Positions 13,007 through 16,309 of a DNA stretch of 16,309 nucleotides are shown one piece after another. The notes beneath the pieces are model-generated. The model was not told the DNA's origin. It ran no database searches and saw only the letters and a program-made list of their open reading frames with translations. How positions within the stretch are numbered: the stretch's first letter is position 1; every line of letters begins with the position of its first letter. Position numbers and translations under genes: made by a program. Source of the stretch: Caulobacter sp. (GTDB lineage Bacteria; Pseudomonadota; Alphaproteobacteria; Caulobacterales; Caulobacteraceae); the NCBI GenBank assembly GCA_014378155.1, contig JACMOF010000181.1, positions 1-16,309 of the forward strand, read 5' to 3'.

Positions 13007-15488
13007 TCGGCTCGGCGCGCGGCTTTATCCGCACCCGGGCCAGGGCTTCCAGCAACATGGCCGGCCGCATGGGCTTGGCCAGGTGGAGGTCGGCGCCAGC
13101 GGCCTTGGCTGCGGCGACGTGCTCTTCCATCGCATTGGCGGTCAGCATGATGATCAGCACCGGCGGCGCGCCGGTGGAGGCTTCACGCTCGCGGATCAGC
13201 CGGGTAGCGGTCAGGCCGTCCATGATCGGCATCTGCATGTCCATCAGGATCGCGTCGAAGGCGCCGACCTCGAAGGCCTCCACCGCCGCCTGACCGTCCT
13301 CGACCATGGTCAGGATCACGTCGAACGGCTGCAACACGATCTCGACGACCTTCTGATTGGTCGGATGGTCCTCGGCGACCAGCACGCGCAGGCCCTCCAG
13401 GGAAACTTCCTCGCCGTCGCCATCGTCGTCGATCTCGATGGCCTGGACCTGGGCCAGCGGCAGATCGACCTGGAAGATCGCCCCACGTCCCACCACGGCC
13501 CGGGCGTCGATGCGGCCGCCCATCATCTCGGCCAGGGCCGCGCAGATCGAGAGGCCCAGGCCCGTGCCGCCGAACTGGCGAGTGATCGACTGGTCCGCCT
13601 GGACAAATCGCTTGAACAGGCGGCGACGCACGGTGTCGTCAAAGCCGACGCCCGTATCGCTGACCGTGAAGCTGAGCCCCTCCTCGGTGCGCTCGACCAC
13701 CAGGCCGATGCCGCCCACGGCGGTAAATTTCACGGCGTTGGCCAGCAGGTTGTTGAGGATCTGGCTGATCCGTCCGGCGTCGCCCAGATAGGCGCCTTCA
13801 GAGCCGGGCTCCAGCGACCAGTTGAAATCCAGTCCCTTGGCCTCGGCCGAGGCGCGGTGCAGTTCGGCGACACCATTGACCAGTTGGTTCAGGTCGAACG
13901 CCGCCGAGGACAGCTGGAACTGACCGGCCTCGATCTTGGAGACGTCGAGAATGTCGCTGAGCACCTGCTCGAGCAGCCGGCCCGAGGAGGTGACCAGGGC
14001 GGCCAGTTGGCGGCGACGCCCCGGATCCATCTCCTCGGCCAGCCGATCGCCGATGGCGATGACGCCGTTCAGCGGCGTGCGCAGCTCGTGGGACATGTTG
14101 GCCAGGAACACCGACTTGGCCTGGTTGGCGCGCTCCAGCTCGATCGTGCGTTCGGCGACGCGTTCCTCCAGCGAACGGAGCAGCTCGATATTGCCGTCGC
14201 GCTGGCTGCGTAGAGTTCGCGCCAGGGCGCCGATCTCGTCGGTGCGGGTCTCGATCGGCTCGGCTTCATAGACATTGCCCGTGCGATGAGCGTCGGCCAG
14301 CACGACCAGCGGCCGTTCGACGGTGATGCGCATCACGCGGTAGAGCAGCGCCACTTGCACCACCGCGCCCAGCACGCCGAACAGCAGCACCCACGACGCG
14401 GTCTTGACCGCCGACCACACGAGGTCGCCGGACGGGAAGATCATCAGGAAGTACCAGTCGGGCTCCTTCAGCCGGCCATAGGCGATCACCCGGTGCTTGT
14501 TGCGGATCGCGCCGACATCGTCGCCGCGCGCCCGGATCTGGCGAACGACGTCGGCGACGCCCTCCTCGCTCTGGGCCCGCACCAGCGTCTGGGCGTCGAC
14601 CACGCCGTTCTTGGCCAGGCCCGGCAAGGCGATCAGCTCGCCGTCGGACGAGACGATCATGTTGCGCCCACCCGGCAGGGCGTCGCCCACCGCGCGCAGC
14701 AGGTAGGAGTCCAGCGACAGGCTGGTGCCCCAGGCGCCAAGCTGCTGGCCGTGATAGTCGAAGGGCGTCACGCAGGCCGAGTTCAGCCCTCGGCCACTGG
14801 GGTCGGAGATCAGCTTGGTGCACTTCATGACCCGCTGGCGGTTCTGCTGCGGCAGGGTCAGGAGGTTCATCTCCTCGCCGCGGATATCCAGGGTCGGCGG
14901 GGCCTTGTGGCGGTAGTAGATCAGCCGGTCGGCGCGCTTGGGACCGAACATCACCAGCCGGGTATCGGGCGTGAAGAAGTAGAAGTTGTCGTAGCGGTTC
15001 AGCTCGGCCTCGCCGGTGTGCGAGACCACTTGGGTGGCGGCCAGCATCAGGGCCTTCTGCGGCCGGGTCAGTTTATCAGCGTCGCGCAGAAAACCGCCGA
15101 TGCCGTAGGTGTAGTCACCATCGACCACGCCGCCGTCATAGAGCGTATCGACCGAGCGTCGCGTGCCGTCGCCCTGTTTTGGGAACTGAGCGTCGAATTC
15201 CCGGTCGACGGTGGCGGGATCCAACGCCTGAAGCCGGCGGGCCAGCGAGTCCGAGGCCGCTTCGTGCACCTTGACCAGGTCCGAGAACAGGCGGTCCTCG
15301 GTCTTGACCCGCTCGGCGACATATTCGGCCAGGTGGCGGATCTGGACGTCGGCGGCGGCGCGCTGGACAAAGACGAAGGTCACGGCCGTGGCCACGCCAG
15401 TCACAGCGATCGACAGGATCGCGACGATCGCCAACAGGCGCCGGGCAAGTGGCGACGTAACTTCGGTATTGGCTCGACGGCTCTCCAC
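12990..15488 (-). CDS. Membrane hybrid histidine kinase with C-terminal receiver
   Basis: An 832-aa sensor kinase. A membrane helix (about 17-41) and a second (about 364-385) enclose a periplasmic sensor domain of roughly 320 residues, probably Cache-like (extent and pattern only). HAMP-like and coiled segments (386-455) lead to the HisKA domain with phospho-accepting H467 in FLANMSHELRTPLNG, then the ATPase domain: N584 in LLANAVKF, D611-TGVGF, GTGLGL (641-646). A receiver domain (about 700-820) follows with E706/D707, phosphoacceptor D750 in ILMDMQMP, T783 and K805. All catalytic residues are present, so phosphorelay to a separate phosphotransferase is expected. The start codon is GTG. The ligand and output are unknown; no response regulator gene is adjacent. 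It overlaps the beta-lactamase-like gene by 17 bp. Confidence 0.95.
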   Translation of the reverse strand: MESRRANTEVTSPLARRLLAIVAILSIAVTGVATAVTFVFVQRAAADVQIRHLAEYVAERVKTEDRLFSDLVKVHEAASDSLARRLQALDPATVDREFDAQFPKQGDGTRRSVDTLYDGGVVDGDYTYGIGGFLRDADKLTRPQKALMLAATQVVSHTGEAELNRYDNFYFFTPDTRLVMFGPKRADRLIYYRHKAPPTLDIRGEEMNLLTLPQQNRQRVMKCTKLISDPSGRGLNSACVTPFDYHGQQLGAWGTSLSLDSYLLRAVGDALPGGRNMIVSSDGELIALPGLAKNGVVDAQTLVRAQSEEGVADVVRQIRARGDDVGAIRNKHRVIAYGRLKEPDWYFLMIFPSGDLVWSAVKTASWVLLFGVLGAVVQVALLYRVMRITVERPLVVLADAHRTGNVYEAEPIETRTDEIGALARTLRSQRDGNIELLRSLEERVAERTIELERANQAKSVFLANMSHELRTPLNGVIAIGDRLAEEMDPGRRRQLAALVTSSGRLLEQVLSDILDVSKIEAGQFQLSSAAFDLNQLVNGVAELHRASAEAKGLDFNWSLEPGSEGAYLGDAGRISQILNNLLANAVKFTAVGGIGLVVERTEEGLSFTVSDTGVGFDDTVRRRLFKRFVQADQSITRQFGGTGLGLSICAALAEMMGGRIDARAVVGRGAIFQVDLPLAQVQAIEIDDDGDGEEVSLEGLRVLVAEDHPTNQKVVEIVLQPFDVILTMVEDGQAAVEAFEVGAFDAILMDMQMPIMDGLTATRLIREREASTGAPPVLIIMLTANAMEEHVAAAKAAGADLHLAKPMRPAMLLEALARVRIKPRAEPISAVS

Positions 15489-15554
15489 GCCCGTTGTTAC
15501 CCCGCAAGCCTCAACAAGATTTTACCCTACCCGATCAGCGCCTTAACCGCCTAG

Positions 15555-15566
15555 GACGACGTCGTC
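15555..15566. repeat. 12-bp perfect palindrome upstream of icd
   Basis: GACGACGTCGTC lies between the divergent kinase and icd genes, about 117 nt before the icd start. It could be a regulator site; GC-rich palindromes of this size are not rare here. The 15489-15683 interval also holds a GANTC site (GAGTC, 15645-15649) 35 nt before icd and no gene. Confidence 0.35.
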
Positions 15567-15683
15567 GCGACCTCGCCTTTCCCAGCGGCTTGCAACAGTC
15601 TATAGGCCTCCCGTCCGCGCCGCTCCTGGGCCCTGTGCGCCAAAGAGTCACAGGCGCGCCACCGCCAGAGGAAAGCCCCTGCA

Positions 15684-16309
15684 ATGGCCAAGATTAAAGT
15701 CGCCAATCCCGTCGTCGATATGGACGGCGATGAAATGACCCGGATCATCTGGAAGCTGATCAAGGACAAGCTGATCTTTCCGTATCTGGACCTGGAGCTC
15801 GACTATTTCGACCTCAGCGTCGAGAACCGCGACGCCACCAACGACCAGGTGACGATCGACGCCGCCGAGGCGACCAAGGAGCATGGCGTCGACGTCAAGT
15901 GCGCCACCATCACCCCCGATGAGCAGCGCGTCACCGAGTTCAATCTCAAGAAGATGTGGAAGTCGCCGGACGGCACGATCCGCAACATCCTGGGCGGCGT
16001 GATCTTCCGCGAACCGATCATCTGCCAGAACGTGCCGCGCCTGGTGCCCGGCTGGACCCAGCCGATCATCGTCGGCCGTCACGCGTTCGGCGACCAGTAC
16101 AAGGCCACCGACTTCCTGTTCCCCGGCAAGGGCCTGCTGACGATGAAGTTCGTCGGCGAGGACGGCGCGGTCATCGAGCACGAAGTGTACCAGGCCCCCG
16201 GCGCCGGCGTGGCGATGGGCATGTACAATCTGGATGAGTCGATCCGCGACTTCGCGCACGCCTCGTTCGCCTATGGTCTGGGCCGCGGCTATCCGGTCTA
16301 TCTGTCGAC
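15684..16309 (+). CDS. icd: NADP-dependent isocitrate dehydrogenase (partial, 3' end outside window)
   Basis: The first 208 codons of an isocitrate dehydrogenase of the eukaryote-like homodimeric type. It oxidatively decarboxylates isocitrate to 2-oxoglutarate with NADP in the TCA cycle. The N-terminus [28 protein letters not shown] and the block [32 protein letters not shown], which holds the substrate-binding serine and arginines, are diagnostic; [14 protein letters not shown] follows as expected. About half of the usual length (roughly 400 aa) is present; the frame remains open to the last base. GAGGAAA lies about 10 nt before the ATG. It is divergent from the kinase gene. Confidence 0.96.
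   Translation, partial: MAKIKVANPVVDMDGDEMTRIIWKLIKDKLIFPYLDLELDYFDLSVENRDATNDQVTIDAAEATKEHGVDVKCATITPDEQRVTEFNLKKMWKSPDGTIRNILGGVIFREPIICQNVPRLVPGWTQPIIVGRHAFGDQYKATDFLFPGKGLLTMKFVGEDGAVIEHEVYQAPGAGVAMGMYNLDESIRDFAHASFAYGLGRGYPVYLS

Noticed and set aside
13083..14213. 376-codon plus-strand open frame inside the kinase gene
   Set aside because: It is the antisense shadow of an intact hybrid kinase with all motifs; composition is typical of antisense frames (H, D, G, Q rich) and no ribosome binding site or family match is seen.

Overview
The window is GC-rich, tightly packed chromosomal DNA from an alphaproteobacterium, most likely Caulobacter or a close relative. This is inferred from the protein sequences (S4, NADP-dependent isocitrate dehydrogenase, a pleC/cckN-style hybrid kinase), a CtrA-type half-site, GANTC sites in leaders, frequent GTG/TTG starts and hairpin-rich intergenic repeats. 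No tRNA, rRNA, insertion sequence or CRISPR array was seen. The last gene is cut by the window end.

Layout. 1-277: non-coding, with a 108-bp MITE-like repeat and five consecutive hairpins. 278-2042 (minus): a secreted fasciclin-domain protein and a secreted M28 zinc peptidase, separated by a hairpin-rich spacer. 2198-4293 (plus): a BolA-family protein, a degenerate aldo/keto-reductase-fold protein and a CGFS monothiol glutaredoxin (an iron-sulfur/iron homeostasis set), then a hotdog thioesterase. 4295-4669 (minus): a small putative lipoprotein. 4746-5891 (plus): a secreted class C-type serine hydrolase. 5888-7490 (minus): an uncharacterised 114-aa helical protein, a zinc-ribbon protein with a structured leader, and rpsD with a clear intrinsic terminator. 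7659-10231 (minus): adhC-fghA, the glutathione-dependent formaldehyde detoxification pair, followed by a ParE/RelE-type toxin-antitoxin module. 10405-11034 (plus): a four-helix membrane protein and a small Xre regulator behind two matching operators. 11068-11853 (minus): TrmJ-type tRNA methyltransferase. 11963-13006 (plus): a class A beta-lactamase-fold protein that has lost its catalytic residues. 12990-15488 (minus): a membrane hybrid histidine kinase. 15684 onward (plus): icd, partial.

Functional links. BolA and CGFS glutaredoxin are known partners in Fe-S cluster handling; here an AKR-like pseudoenzyme sits between them. AdhC oxidises S-hydroxymethylglutathione to S-formylglutathione, which FghA hydrolyses to formate and glutathione. 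The membrane protein/Xre pair looks self-regulated. Most of the window is ordinary core genome. The less ordinary items are two apparent pseudoenzymes, the wobble-supported RNA leader of the zinc-ribbon gene, the paired operators 42 bp apart, and several long inverted repeats.
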